Below, piece after piece: positions 8,015-17,161 of a stretch of DNA of 64,000 nucleotides. The translations under genes and the position numbers were made by a program. The stretch is from Kitasatospora kifunensis (GTDB taxonomy: Bacteria; Actinomycetota; Actinomycetes; Streptomycetales; Streptomycetaceae), in assembly GCF_014203855.1 (NCBI RefSeq), contig NZ_JACHJV010000001.1, positions 7,626,001-7,690,000 on the forward strand, in the 5' to 3' direction. Under the pieces are notes generated by a model. It worked only from the letters and a program-made list of their open reading frames with translations. It did no database searches and was not told the origin of the DNA. Within the stretch, counting starts at the first letter, position 1. The number at the start of each line of letters is the position of its first letter.

Positions 8015-9214
8015 ATGAGCGACAAGAGGCTGCTGGGGCTGGACGCGGCGCGCGGTCTGGCCGTGCTGGGGATGTTCGCCGTGCACGTCGGTCCGGACGG
8101 CTACCGCAGCGGTGCGGGCTATCTCCTCATTGCGGCCGAGGCCCGTTCCTCGGCCCTGTTCGTCCTCATCGCCGGCTTCTCGCTCGCCTTCTCCCGCGCC
8201 CGCACCACCCTGCCACCGGCCCTGCTGCTGCGCCGCACCGTGATCCGCTGCGCCTGCCTGCTGCTCCTGGGGCTGGGCCTGGCCTCGCTACAGCCGGGCT
8301 TCCTCGTCATCCTGTCCTTCTACGCCGTCTACTTCCTCGCCGCCGAGCCCTTCCTGCGTCTGCGCACCCCGCGCCTGGCCGCCGTCACCGCAGCGAGCGT
8401 GGCCCTCGGGCCCGTCCTGTCCTACCTGCTCGGGCCCGTCGTGGGCTTCCACACCGCAGCCCACGGCGAAATCCCCACCCTGGCCGACCTCACCAGCCTC
8501 ACCGGCCTGGGAACAGCACTCGACCAACTCCTGTTGACCGGTGGCTATCCCGCCGTCACCTACCTGCCCTACCTCCTGCTCGGCCTCCTGCTGGCCCGCC
8601 TCGCCCGCCCAGAGCGCCCGGCGGTGCACTGGCTTCCGGTGGCATGCGCGGGCATCGCGGCCGCGACCGCCGGGTACGCGGGATCCTGGCTGGCCACCGA
8701 ACGATGGGGCGGCCGGCAACGGCTGCTGGCCTCGATCGCCGTCCACCAGCCGTGGGCGCTGCCCACCCCCGACCCCATCCACACCGTCCTCGCCGCCCAG
8801 GACGGCGCCATCCCCACCACCTCCTGGCACTGGCTGCTCATTGCCGAGCCCTACAGCCAGACCCCCCTGGAGACCCTCGGCAACGCCGGCACCGGCTGCG
8901 CCCTCATCGCCCTGGCCATCGCCATCGCCCGCCTCCCCGCCGCAGCACGACTGCTGCGCCCGCTCGCCGACGTCGGGACGATGGCCCTGACCCTGTATGT
9001 CGCGCACGGCTTGGTCCTCGCTCTGGCGTTTGACCTGGAGGACCAGGGCGGCAGCTGGAGCCTGCTCGCGGGCTTCACCGCCGCCGCCGTACTCGGCGCC
9101 GGGGCCTGGCGACACCTGTGGCGCGACTCCCCGCTCCGCCGGGGCCCGCTGGAATGGGTGCTGCACTCGGTGGTGCGCCGGATCCCCCCACCGAGGCGAG
9201 CCGAAGCCGTGTGA
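8015..9214 (+). CDS. DUF418/DUF1624-like multi-pass membrane protein
   Basis: 399 residues (ATG 8015; a TTG at 8009 is also in frame). It starts SDKRLLGLDAARGLAVLGMF, the hallmark N-terminus (LDxxRGxAxLG) of the heparan-glucosaminide acetyltransferase-like DUF1624/DUF418 families. About ten hydrophobic helices follow. The C-terminal part has TLYVAHGLVLALAF and the PLRRGPLEWVLHSVVR ending typical of DUF418. The family is thought to move or attach acyl groups at the membrane, with poorly defined substrates. It lies 94 bp after the methyltransferase on the same strand, and membership in that operon is uncertain. Confidence 0.8.
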   Translation: MSDKRLLGLDAARGLAVLGMFAVHVGPDGYRSGAGYLLIAAEARSSALFVLIAGFSLAFSRARTTLPPALLLRRTVIRCACLLLLGLGLASLQPGFLVILSFYAVYFLAAEPFLRLRTPRLAAVTAASVALGPVLSYLLGPVVGFHTAAHGEIPTLADLTSLTGLGTALDQLLLTGGYPAVTYLPYLLLGLLLARLARPERPAVHWLPVACAGIAAATAGYAGSWLATERWGGRQRLLASIAVHQPWALPTPDPIHTVLAAQDGAIPTTSWHWLLIAEPYSQTPLETLGNAGTGCALIALAIAIARLPAAARLLRPLADVGTMALTLYVAHGLVLALAFDLEDQGGSWSLLAGFTAAAVLGAGAWRHLWRDSPLRRGPLEWVLHSVVRRIPPPRRAEAV

Positions 9215-9243
9215 CCGCGCCAGCGGTGGACTTTTTGTCCAGC

Positions 9244-9260
9244 CTGGACGTACAGTCCAG
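9244..9260. promoter_or_regulatory. Inverted repeat CTGGAC-N5-GTCCAG upstream of YheO-like regulator
   Basis: CTGGAC (9244-9249) and GTCCAG (9255-9260) form a palindrome directly before the start codon at 9263. A further GTCCAG copy lies just upstream near 9237. It is a plausible autoregulatory operator. Confidence 0.5.
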
Positions 9261-9262
9261 CC

Positions 9263-9907
9263 ATGGGGAAAACGGAAGAGGATCGGGATCCTCGGGTGCG
9301 GATGTGGGCGCCGGTGTGCCAGGCCATCGCGCTGTTGCTCGGCCCGTACGCCGAGGTCGTCCTGCACGATCCGCAGACAGACCGGGTCCTGGAGATCTGG
9401 AACCCGATGACCTCTCGCGGCCCGGGGGATCCCTCGTTGCTCGGCGAACTGGACGAGCTCGACCCGTCGGCGCGGGACGTGTTCGGGCCGTACGAGAAGC
9501 TGCTCGCGGACGGCCGCCGCCTCTCCTCGGTCAGCGCGATCCTGCGTGACGAGCTGGACCGTCCGTCGGCGGTGCTGTGCGTCAATCTCGACCGCACGCC
9601 GCTGGAACAGGCCGCGGCGGTGCTGTCCGCCTTCGGCGCCCCGACCGTGCCGCGCCCGGAGCCGTTGTTCGAGCAGGACTGGAACGAGCGGATCCAGCAC
9701 ATCATCGGCGCGTACGTCCGCGAGTGCGGCCGTCCTGTCGAACGGCTGACCCGCCAGGACCGCCTGACCGTCCTGGCCCGGTTGGACGAGGCGCGGGTGT
9801 TCGCGGTGCGCCGTGCCACGCCGGTCGTCGCCGGGGCGCTGCGGGTGTCCCGGTCCACCCTGTACGGCCTGCTGGCCGAGCTCCGAGCACCAAGCGCGAA
9901 GGACTGA
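9263..9907 (+). CDS. YheO-like PAS/HTH transcriptional regulator
   Basis: 214 residues. The N-terminal part fits the YheO-type PAS domain (VCQAIALLLGPYAEVVLHDP, VSAILRDELDRPSAVLCVNL). The C-terminal part fits the paired HTH_22 domain (LTRQDRLTVLARLDEARVFA, then GALRVSRSTLYGLLAEL). In other bacteria these regulators often sit beside PLP enzymes of amino acid use. Here an aminotransferase begins 6 bp downstream, so this is a two-gene operon in which the regulator probably senses the substrate or product. Confidence 0.85.
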   Translation: MGKTEEDRDPRVRMWAPVCQAIALLLGPYAEVVLHDPQTDRVLEIWNPMTSRGPGDPSLLGELDELDPSARDVFGPYEKLLADGRRLSSVSAILRDELDRPSAVLCVNLDRTPLEQAAAVLSAFGAPTVPRPEPLFEQDWNERIQHIIGAYVRECGRPVERLTRQDRLTVLARLDEARVFAVRRATPVVAGALRVSRSTLYGLLAELRAPSAKD

Positions 9908-9913
9908 CCACCC

Positions 9914-11047
9914 ATGACCCGCCTGCCCGACTTCCGCTTGGAAACGTACTTCTCCCGCTGGGAGTTCACCGCCCGCCACCACCTGACCGCCTCCGACGTC
10001 CAGAGCATGACGCTCGGCGAGCTCCTCGCCCTGGCCGACGACAAGGACCGCGACGCCTTCGAGAACCTGTCCCTGGGCTACACCCAGACCTTCGGCGACC
10101 CGGCCCTGCGTGAGGTGATCGCCCAGACGTACGAGCACGTCGAGGCGGACGACGTCATCTGCTTCGCGGGCGCCGAGGAAGCCCTCTACCTGGCGATGAA
10201 CGTCCTGCTCGACTCGGGCGACCACGCGGTGGTGGTGACCCCGAACTACCAGGCCGCCGAGACCGTGCCGCTGGCGCTGTGCGAGGTCACCGGCGTGGCC
10301 CTCGACCCGGACCGCGACTGGGCCCTGGACCTCGACGAGGTGGCGGCGGCGATCCGGCCCAACACCCGCCTCGTCTCGGTGAACTTCCCCAACAACCCCA
10401 CCGGCAAGGTCATCGACGCCGCCGACTTCACCGCACTGGCCCGCCTGTGCGACGAGCGCGGCATCCACCTGTTCAGCGACGAGGTCTACCGCGGACTCGA
10501 GCGCGACCCGGCCCGTATCCTGCCGCAGGCCGGCGACCTCTCCGAGCGCGCACTGTCGCTGAACGTGACCTCGAAGTCCCTGGGCCTTCCCGGGCTGCGC
10601 ATCGGCTGGATCACCTGCCGCGACCGCGCGCTGCGCTCGCGCCTGGAACGGGCCAAGCACTACACCACCATCTGCAACTCCGCGCCCAGTGAGGTCCTGG
10701 CCCGCATCGCACTGAAGGCCCGCACCACGATCCTGGACCGCAACCGGGCCCTGATCGCGGCCAACCTGCTGGCCTTCGACGCGTTCTTCGCCGAGTTCGC
10801 CGACGACTTCCAGTGGCAGGCGCCGGACGGCGGATGCGTCGCCTACCCCCGTTACCTCGGCCCGGACGGGGTCGAGGAGTTCTGCACCCGCCTGGTGGAG
10901 GAGACCGGCGTCCTGCTGCTGCCCGCGAGCATCTACCGTTCCGACCTCACACCGACGCCCACCGACCGGTTCCGCATCGGCATCGGCCGCCGCGACCCGG
11001 AAGAAGGCCTGGCCGCCTTGGCGGCGTGGCTGCGAGCGCGCCGATGA
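9914..11047 (+). CDS. Class I/II PLP-dependent aminotransferase
   Basis: 377 residues of fold-type I aminotransferase. Seen are LGYTQTFGDPALREVIAQTY, the VSVNFPNNPTGKVID loop, the PLP-pyridine Asp in HLFSDEVYRGL, the Schiff-base Lys in NVTSKSLGLPGLRIGW, and the carboxylate-binding Arg in TDRFRIGIG. The short N-terminus (LETYFSRWEFTARHHL) resembles the branch containing capreomycidine synthase-like and related specialised enzymes, but the substrate cannot be assigned. Co-transcribed with the YheO-like regulator. Convergent with the ATP-grasp gene. Confidence 0.85.
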   Translation: MTRLPDFRLETYFSRWEFTARHHLTASDVQSMTLGELLALADDKDRDAFENLSLGYTQTFGDPALREVIAQTYEHVEADDVICFAGAEEALYLAMNVLLDSGDHAVVVTPNYQAAETVPLALCEVTGVALDPDRDWALDLDEVAAAIRPNTRLVSVNFPNNPTGKVIDAADFTALARLCDERGIHLFSDEVYRGLERDPARILPQAGDLSERALSLNVTSKSLGLPGLRIGWITCRDRALRSRLERAKHYTTICNSAPSEVLARIALKARTTILDRNRALIAANLLAFDAFFAEFADDFQWQAPDGGCVAYPRYLGPDGVEEFCTRLVEETGVLLLPASIYRSDLTPTPTDRFRIGIGRRDPEEGLAALAAWLRARR

Positions 11048-11105
11048 CCTTCCCTGTCTTCGAGGTCTTTCAGGTGGCCGCGATCAAGGGTGGCCGCCAT
11101 CAAGT

Positions 11106-11942
11106 TCAGGAGCGGGGCTGAGCGTCCAAGAATCGGTGGAGGGATTCCGTCATGCTCGCCACGAAGGAGTCACGGGCCTGGTCGGAGACCGACCCCAGGG
11201 ACAGGTAGGGGTTGAGGTCCTCCAACTCCACCAGGAGCAGCTCGCCTTCCCGGGTGCGGCAGGCGTCCACGCGCTGGATGCCGTGGTCCAGGGTGTTCCA
11301 CTCGATGAAGCGCCGGGCAAAGGCCAGGTCGGCGTCGGTGGGTTCGTAGGGCTCAAGTACCCAGCGCCGCTCGGGATCGGGGGCGTAAAGGGCGTACTGG
11401 AAGGCGTCGTCGACGTAGTAGAAGGACACCTCGTAGCGGAAGTCGATGCGCGGTTGGACCAGGATGTCACCGTAGGCGAGGCCGCCGAGCTGCTCGCGGG
11501 GCACGAAGGCCAGACCGATGGAGTCCGCGCCCGCCTTCGGCTTGACCGCGTACTGGCCGACCTCGGGCAGCAGGTGCAGGTCCTCGGGCCGGTCGACGGT
11601 GGGGATGACCGGGTACCGGGCGGCGGTCAGATCCAGCAGGTACCGCTTGCCGGCCATGTCACCACGGCCGGACAGCGGGTTGTAGACCCGAGCGCCGCCG
11701 GCTATGGCCTGCGCCCGGAAGGCGTCGTACTCCTTCTGGTAGTGCAGCACGGGCCCGCTGTTGCGGACCACGACCACATCGAAGGCATCCATCAAGGCGG
11801 CGGCATCCAGTGGGTGGCACAGGGCGATGTCGAAGTCGTCACGCAGTCGGGAGGTCAGGAAGATGTCCTCATCGCAGTAGCGCCGCCCCTGGGCCTGGTA
11901 GGCGAGGTCGGTCACGAACAGGACTCTGCGGCGGTCGGGCAT
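11106..11942 (-). CDS. ATP-grasp family protein (glutathione-synthetase-like)
   Basis: 278 residues from ATG 11942, with a strong ribosome site AAGGAG. The N-terminal part is a Rossmann-like pre-ATP-grasp domain (RRVLFVTDLAYQAQGRRYCD; FDVVVVRNSGPVL). The ATP-grasp core shows QYAVKPKAGADSIGLAF (phosphate and ATP lysine), ILVQPRIDFRYEVSF, and a magnesium-binding ELEDLNPYLSL (E-x-N) near the C-terminus. Such enzymes form amide or peptide-type bonds through acyl phosphates. It ends 58 bp from the convergent aminotransferase. No partner gene is adjacent on its own strand. Confidence 0.8.
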   Translation of the reverse strand: MPDRRRVLFVTDLAYQAQGRRYCDEDIFLTSRLRDDFDIALCHPLDAAALMDAFDVVVVRNSGPVLHYQKEYDAFRAQAIAGGARVYNPLSGRGDMAGKRYLLDLTAARYPVIPTVDRPEDLHLLPEVGQYAVKPKAGADSIGLAFVPREQLGGLAYGDILVQPRIDFRYEVSFYYVDDAFQYALYAPDPERRWVLEPYEPTDADLAFARRFIEWNTLDHGIQRVDACRTREGELLLVELEDLNPYLSLGSVSDQARDSFVASMTESLHRFLDAQPRS

Positions 11943-12159
11943 CGTGCATCTCCTTGACTCTAAGACGTCGTCACAACCTACCTGACCTGCGGGAACACGG
12001 CCTCGGGGGAGTTCACGCGCCGCTGCGGGGCCCGCGGGTTCGCGGCCCGGACGCCGACCGGCCGCATTTGTCGAAGATCGGCAACCACCCAGTAGCATGC
12101 GGCTCACGGGGGCTCGTCGTATGCGGAGGGAGCCCACGCTGGTACACGAGGGATGACAG

Positions 12160-15100
12160 ATGCGCTTCAGCCTGCTCGGCCCGCTCACCGTCCATGACGG
12201 CAGATCGGGCCGTCCGCTCGACGGTCCCAAGGTACGGATACTGCTGGGCGTTCTCCTGCTCCACCCGAACAACCCGGTGCCCACCGACCGCCTGCAGGAA
12301 GCCCTGTGGGGCGCGCATCCGCCGGCCACTGCGGGCGCCTCGCTCAAGAACCACGTAGCTCGACTGCGCCAGGCCCTGGCCGAGGAGGGTGGCGACGAAC
12401 CGCGGATCCGGACGGTCCCGGGCGGATACGTCCTGCGCGTTGGCACGGGAGAACTGGACGCGCAGGACTTCACCGCCGCGCTCCGGGAAGCACGAGCCGC
12501 CTACCTCCGCAAGGACTGGGCAACCGTCTCTCAGCAGACCGAAAAGGCCTTGGGCTTGTGGCGCGACAGCCCACTGCCGGAGCTGGCGGGCCTCGCCGAG
12601 GTGCAACCCTCGATCGATCAGCTCCAGGAAGCCCGATGGCAGGGTCTGGAGTGGCGCATGGACGCGGAGCTGGCTCTGGGGCGCCACCAGGGCCTGGCGC
12701 CCGAACTCACCGGCCTGATCGCCGAACAGCCCCTGCGTGAAGCGTTTCACCGGCAGCTGATGCTCGTGCTGCACCGCACCGATCACCAGGCGGAAGCCCT
12801 GGCCGTATTTCGTCGACTGCGCCGTACGCTGGTCGACGAACTCGGCATCGAACCAGGCGCCGGCGTCATGGCGGCCCACCAGGAGATCCTGCGACCCCGC
12901 GCCGCCGCCGACGCCGCCGCTACGGACGACAACGCTGCCGACGCCGCCGCTCCCGCCACGGACGACAACGGCGACGATGACGGCGATCACACCTCTACTG
13001 CAGCCGGCGCGGTAGGGGCGGGTCTGCCCCGGGACATCGCCTTCTTCACCGGACGGCGTCGTGAGATCGAGCGCCTGCTCACCCTCTGCCGTGTCTCCAC
13101 CTTCGACAACGCCGTCGTGCCGATCCACGCCGTCGACGGCATGCCGGGCGTGGGCAAGAGCGCACTGGCGATGCACGTCGCTCACCAGCTGGCCCCCGAC
13201 TTCCCGGACGGCCAGATCTTCCTGCCCCTGCACGCGCACACATCCGGGAGATCCGCCGTCGATCCCGCGGATGCCCTCGTCACCCTGCTCCTGGCGGTGG
13301 GTGTCGCCCCCCAGCGGATCCCCAGCGGTCTGGACGCGCGGTCCGGAATGTGGCGGGCCCAGGTGGCAGGCAAGCGGATCCTGTTGCTGCTGGACGACGC
13401 CCGGAGCACCGACCAGGTGAGCCCGCTGCTTCCCGGATCCCTCAGCACGCTGGTGCTGGTCACCAGCCGCCGACGCCTGTTGGCCCTGGACGGCGCAATG
13501 CCGATGACCCTGGAGGTCCTGCCTCCCGACGAGGCGGCCGAGCTGTTCGTCGCGAAGAGCGAACGAGTTGAGTTGGCCGCCGGTAGCGGGTCGGTGACCG
13601 AACTGGTTCGACTGTGCGGCTACCTACCGCTGGCCATCCACCTCACGGCGGCCCGGCTGCGCCACCATCGCACCTGGACCACGGCTGACCTGGAGGCCGA
13701 CCTGGAGGCAGCCGCCGGCCGGCTGGCCGCGCTGCACACCGAGCACCTCTCGGTGGCCGCCGCGTTCGACCTGTCCTACCGTGATCTGGCGCCGGCGCTC
13801 CAGCAGTTCTTCCGGCGGCTCGGCCTGCACCCGGGCGGCGACATCGACGCGTACGCCGCCGCGGCACTGAACGACACCGATCTGACGACAACACGGCGAC
13901 TGCTCGAGGATCTCGAAGACCATCACCTGATCGACGAACCGGTCCGCGGCCGGTACCGCATGCATGACCTGATCCGCGAGCACGCGCGATCGCTTGCCAC
14001 GGCAGACATGCCCGACGGTTCCGTCGCGCAGGACCCCGCCCTGGACCGACTGCTCTCCTACTACCTGCACACCGCTCACCGCGCCAACCGCCACTTCACC
14101 CGCCACCAGAGCACGAGCACAGGCGCCGGACACAACACAGCACCGTCGACCCGCTCTCCCGAACTCTCCACCGAGCAGCAGGCACGCGCATGGTTCTCCG
14201 CCGAGCAGGCCAACCTGCAGGCGTGCGTCGAGTACGCCGCAACCCATGGGTGTTCCGATCACGCCATCGGACTGCCCGCGGCGTTGCACGAGTTCCTGCG
14301 CACCCAGGGCCACTGGAACCAGGCCCGAGCCCTCCACCAACTGGCCCTGGAAACCGCCTGCTTGACCGGTGATCGCCGCGGTCAGGCAGGTGCGCTCGTC
14401 CATCTGGGAGTCTTCCGGCGGCTGGCCGGTGAGTGCGCGGTCGCCGCCGAGAACCTCCATTCCGCGCTGGAGCTCTACCGCACGCTGGGTGACCGGCTCG
14501 GCGAAGCCAACGCCCTCATAACCCTGGCCTCCGTGGAACAACTGACCGGGAATCACCAGGGCGCCGCCGAGAGGGCTCTCAGCGCTCTGGAGCTCTACCG
14601 TGCGCTGGGGGACCCTCTCGGTCAGGCCAATGCCCTCGATCACCTGGGCACGAGCCAACAGCTGACCGGGAAGTACCAAGGCGCCGCCGAGAATCTCCAC
14701 TTCGCGCTGCGGCTCTACCGCGAACAGGGCAACCTCCTCGGCCAAGCCAACGTGCTGACGAATCTGGCGGTGGTCCAGCGCTTGACCGGCCAGTACGCGG
14801 CGGCTCTGGAGGGCCACCACAACGCGCTGCAGCTCTACGCCTGCCAGGGCAACCGCGCGGGTGAGGTGAGCAGCATCGCGGGTATCGGGCTCGTCCAGGA
14901 GGCGACCAGTGACTATGCGGCAGCAACGGAGAGCTATCGCCGGGTCCTCGTTCTCTATCGCGACATGGGTGTCCCGGTAGGTGAGGCCCGCACCCTGGCG
15001 CACCTGGGCAACATCCAGCGCCTGACCGGCAGTTACCCGGCAGCTTCCGACACCCTTCAGCAGGCCGTGGCGATGTGCCGCGAGAACGCGGACCGCAGGG

Positions 15101-15372
15101 GCGAGGCCGACGCCCTCAACATGCTCGGCTGGTTGCTGGCAGTCTCCGCGACACCGGCCGAGGCGCGCGCCTGCCACACGCAGGCCCTCGACATCGCGCT
15201 CGTCATCTCCTCACCGCTGGCACAGGCGCACGCCCTGGAAGGCATCGGCGCAAGCCACGCCCAGGAGGGTCACCCTGACCAAGGCGAGACCTGGCTGGAA
15301 CAGGCCCGCGCCATCCACCGTAGCCTCGCCCGGTCCGAGGACGGTGAGCCAGCCGTCCATGCCGGCCGCTGA
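12160..15372 (+). CDS. AfsR/SARP-family regulator with NB-ARC and TPR domains
   Basis: 1070 residues, close to AfsR (993). In order: an OmpR-type winged HTH (about 1-95, RFSLLGPLTVHDGRSGRPLD); a bacterial transcriptional activation domain (about 100-245, ending EALAVFRRLRRTLVDELGIE); an Ala/Asp-rich linker; an NB-ARC ATPase (Walker A GMPGVGKSAL; Walker B RILLLLDDARSTDQ); and a C-terminal TPR array from about 740 with repeated LGEANALITLASVEQLTG-like units. AfsR-type proteins are ATP-dependent activators of secondary metabolism. No biosynthetic operon lies directly next to it, so the target is open. Divergent from the ATP-grasp gene (217-bp gap). Confidence 0.92.
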   Translation: MRFSLLGPLTVHDGRSGRPLDGPKVRILLGVLLLHPNNPVPTDRLQEALWGAHPPATAGASLKNHVARLRQALAEEGGDEPRIRTVPGGYVLRVGTGELDAQDFTAALREARAAYLRKDWATVSQQTEKALGLWRDSPLPELAGLAEVQPSIDQLQEARWQGLEWRMDAELALGRHQGLAPELTGLIAEQPLREAFHRQLMLVLHRTDHQAEALAVFRRLRRTLVDELGIEPGAGVMAAHQEILRPRAAADAAATDDNAADAAAPATDDNGDDDGDHTSTAAGAVGAGLPRDIAFFTGRRREIERLLTLCRVSTFDNAVVPIHAVDGMPGVGKSALAMHVAHQLAPDFPDGQIFLPLHAHTSGRSAVDPADALVTLLLAVGVAPQRIPSGLDARSGMWRAQVAGKRILLLLDDARSTDQVSPLLPGSLSTLVLVTSRRRLLALDGAMPMTLEVLPPDEAAELFVAKSERVELAAGSGSVTELVRLCGYLPLAIHLTAARLRHHRTWTTADLEADLEAAAGRLAALHTEHLSVAAAFDLSYRDLAPALQQFFRRLGLHPGGDIDAYAAAALNDTDLTTTRRLLEDLEDHHLIDEPVRGRYRMHDLIREHARSLATADMPDGSVAQDPALDRLLSYYLHTAHRANRHFTRHQSTSTGAGHNTAPSTRSPELSTEQQARAWFSAEQANLQACVEYAATHGCSDHAIGLPAALHEFLRTQGHWNQARALHQLALETACLTGDRRGQAGALVHLGVFRRLAGECAVAAENLHSALELYRTLGDRLGEANALITLASVEQLTGNHQGAAERALSALELYRALGDPLGQANALDHLGTSQQLTGKYQGAAENLHFALRLYREQGNLLGQANVLTNLAVVQRLTGQYAAALEGHHNALQLYACQGNRAGEVSSIAGIGLVQEATSDYAAATESYRRVLVLYRDMGVPVGEARTLAHLGNIQRLTGSYPAASDTLQQAVAMCRENADRRGEADALNMLGWLLAVSATPAEARACHTQALDIALVISSPLAQAHALEGIGASHAQEGHPDQGETWLEQARAIHRSLARSEDGEPAVHAGR

Positions 15373-15466
15373 GGTTTTCAGGGGGCGTCGGTGTAGTGAG
15401 TGACAGGCGTCGGCAGCGTGCTCGCGTGCGGTGCTCTTGTCATACCTGATCGGTAAGGTCGCGATC

Positions 15467-15982
15467 ATGACTTTGGATCACGGCCTGAACGGCCATATCG
15501 GCACGGGGACGGTACTCACGCGTGGTGGCGAGGCCGAGACCTGCGCCGACCCCAGCGCTGTGATGGCGCTGTTCGCTGATTCGGCGCAGACCGGGGGCGC
15601 GTTCACCAGCTACCGCTCGACCTTCGTCGAGGGTGCGGCCGGCGCGCCTGCCCATTTCCACACGCGCGCCTGGGAGTTGTTCTTCGTACTGAGCGGCTCG
15701 CTCCAGGTGTTGCTCGGCGAGGAAGTGACCGTCCTGCACCAGGGTGACTTCCTCGCCGTGCCGCCGGGCACCCCGCACGCCTTCCGCGCTGCCCCGGGTT
15801 CGGGCGCCGACGTCCTGTGCGTCTTCACGCCGGGCATGGACCGCTTCGACTACTTGCGCCTGCTGGGGCAGGTCACCCGCGGTGAGGAGCCCCCGAGCCG
15901 ACTCGCCGAGACTTCGCAGCGCTTCGACAACCACTACGTCGACAGCCCGGTGTGGAGCGCGACCCTGGAGGCGTCGGCGTGA
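15467..15982 (+). CDS. Cupin-domain protein
   Basis: 171 residues, ATG 15467. A single beta-barrel cupin: motif 1 region APAHFHTRAWELFFVLSGSL, motif 2 region GDFLAVPPGTPHAFRA, with His/Glu residues able to bind a metal. The C-terminal helix contains FDYLRLLGQVTRGEE. Just before the start lies a small palindrome (TACCTGATCGGTA, about 15443-15455) that may be an operator. No enzyme function can be named; related proteins are putative dioxygenases, isomerases or storage-fold proteins. Confidence 0.8.
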   Translation: MTLDHGLNGHIGTGTVLTRGGEAETCADPSAVMALFADSAQTGGAFTSYRSTFVEGAAGAPAHFHTRAWELFFVLSGSLQVLLGEEVTVLHQGDFLAVPPGTPHAFRAAPGSGADVLCVFTPGMDRFDYLRLLGQVTRGEEPPSRLAETSQRFDNHYVDSPVWSATLEASA

Positions 15983-16246
15983 TCGCCAAGAGCCGCCAGG
16001 CCGGCTCCATGTACATCGTCGCTCAGCTGTCGCGCTCCGGTCTCCTGCCCAGGTGGTGATCGGGTTTCAAACCATGTGTCACCCCATGGGATGACTGCGG
16101 TTCGGACCCGGGCGTGTCGCAGCTGCCCGCTGCGAGCCTTGCCTATATCAGGCAGATATGCCGACTGCATCTTCCGGCAAGCCCTGCCCACGCCCGATCA
16201 CCCCACCGAGAGCCGACACCCGTCGGTGCACTTGCGGAGGTACATC

Positions 16247-16771
16247 ATGTCCCGTTCCATCACCGCGCTCGCTGCCCTGGCCGCCGCCGGCCTGATCGCC
16301 TTGGCGGGGCCCGCTGCTGCTGTTGCCGCGCCCCGCGCGGCCACCAACACCATGTGTCTGGACGTGGGTGGTTCCCGCAACAACGGCGACGGGGTCAAGA
16401 TCTGGCAGTGCCAGGGCCCTGGCTTCGGCAATCAGGACTTCGTCATCGACAGCGGTCAGATCAAGGTGAAGGACACCATCGGAACCGGCCAGGAGATGTG
16501 TCTGGACGTGGGTGGTTCCCGCAACAACGGGGACCGGGTCAAGATCTGGCAGTGCCAGGGTCCCGGCTTCGGCAATCAGGACTTCGTCATCGACAGGGGC
16601 CAGATCAAGGTGAAGGACACCATCGGAACCGGCCAGGAGATGTGTCTGGACGTGGGTGGTTCCCGCAACAACGGGGACCGGGTCAAGATCTGGCAGTGCC
16701 AGGGCCCTGGCTTCGGCAATCAGGACTTCGTCATCGACAGCGGTCAGATCAAGGTCAAGGACACCATCTGA
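16247..16771 (+). CDS. Secreted ricin-B-type beta-trefoil protein of three near-identical repeats
   Basis: 174 residues, ATG 16247, ribosome site GCGGAGG. Residues 1-35 are a signal peptide (SITALAALAAAGLIALAGPA, ending AVAAPRAA). The mature protein is three copies of a 48-residue unit starting MCLDVGGSRNNGD and containing VKIWQCQGPGFGNQDF, the QxW-like and Cys-pair pattern of ricin-type lectin repeats. The DNA repeats start at 16352, 16496 and 16640 (exactly 144 bp apart) and differ at only a few bases. The last copy stops at DTI. Three such units are what one beta-trefoil needs. No catalytic domain is attached. Confidence 0.85.
   Translation: MSRSITALAALAAAGLIALAGPAAAVAAPRAATNTMCLDVGGSRNNGDGVKIWQCQGPGFGNQDFVIDSGQIKVKDTIGTGQEMCLDVGGSRNNGDRVKIWQCQGPGFGNQDFVIDRGQIKVKDTIGTGQEMCLDVGGSRNNGDRVKIWQCQGPGFGNQDFVIDSGQIKVKDTI
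16352..16771 (+). repeat. Three tandem 144-bp repeats within the trefoil gene
   Basis: Copies begin at 16352, 16496 and 16640. The third is shortened by 5 codons by the stop. Visible differences are limited to a handful of substitutions (GAC GGG against GAC CGG; AGC against AGG), which suggests recent duplication or ongoing gene conversion. Confidence 0.95.
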
Positions 16772-17160
16772 CAGGTCGGCGCGGGGAGAGGTGATGGCCT
16801 TGCCTTTTGAGAACGGTCAGCCCCGTTCTGCCTTCCGGGAGGCCGATCTCCGCCTCTGCGGGAGCTTCGGCGAGCGATCCCCCCGATCACGAGGGTGATG
16901 GCCATCTAGCCGCCCAGCGTCTTCGAGGGCTCGATGCTCACCGCGACGGTGAACCTCCGACGAGGACGCCGCAGCACAACCGACAGGTGTCACCCGCGAG
17001 GGCCTCTGCCGATCCAAGCAAGCCGGCAGAGGCCCTCGCCGTTCCCTACGCCGGCTGCGTCTGGGCCGAATTCCTCAATCGCTGGTCCCGCTAGTCACCC
17101 CGCAGCCGCCGCGGGGCCCGAGCCGGGCCCGAGAAGGGCACCCGGATACCTGACGCCCGG
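16772..17160. other. Non-coding interval with a strong hairpin
   Basis: No convincing gene is seen between the trefoil gene and the convergent Clp-N gene. The only clear element is the 16-bp hairpin at 16996-17039. The rest shows no repeats or promoters I could support. Confidence 0.6.
16996..17039. terminator. 16-bp perfect stem-loop between convergent genes
   Basis: GCGAGGGCCTCTGCCG at 16996-17011 pairs exactly with 17024-17039 across a 12-nt loop. It lies between the convergent trefoil gene and Clp-N gene, so it probably acts as a terminator in both directions. There is no U-tract, as is common in Streptomyces. Confidence 0.75.
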
Positions 17161-17161
17161 C

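Noticed and set aside
16807..17094. Possible small gene between the trefoil and Clp-N genes
   Set aside because: It has no ribosome site, no homology by eye, and it spans the 16-bp terminator hairpin.
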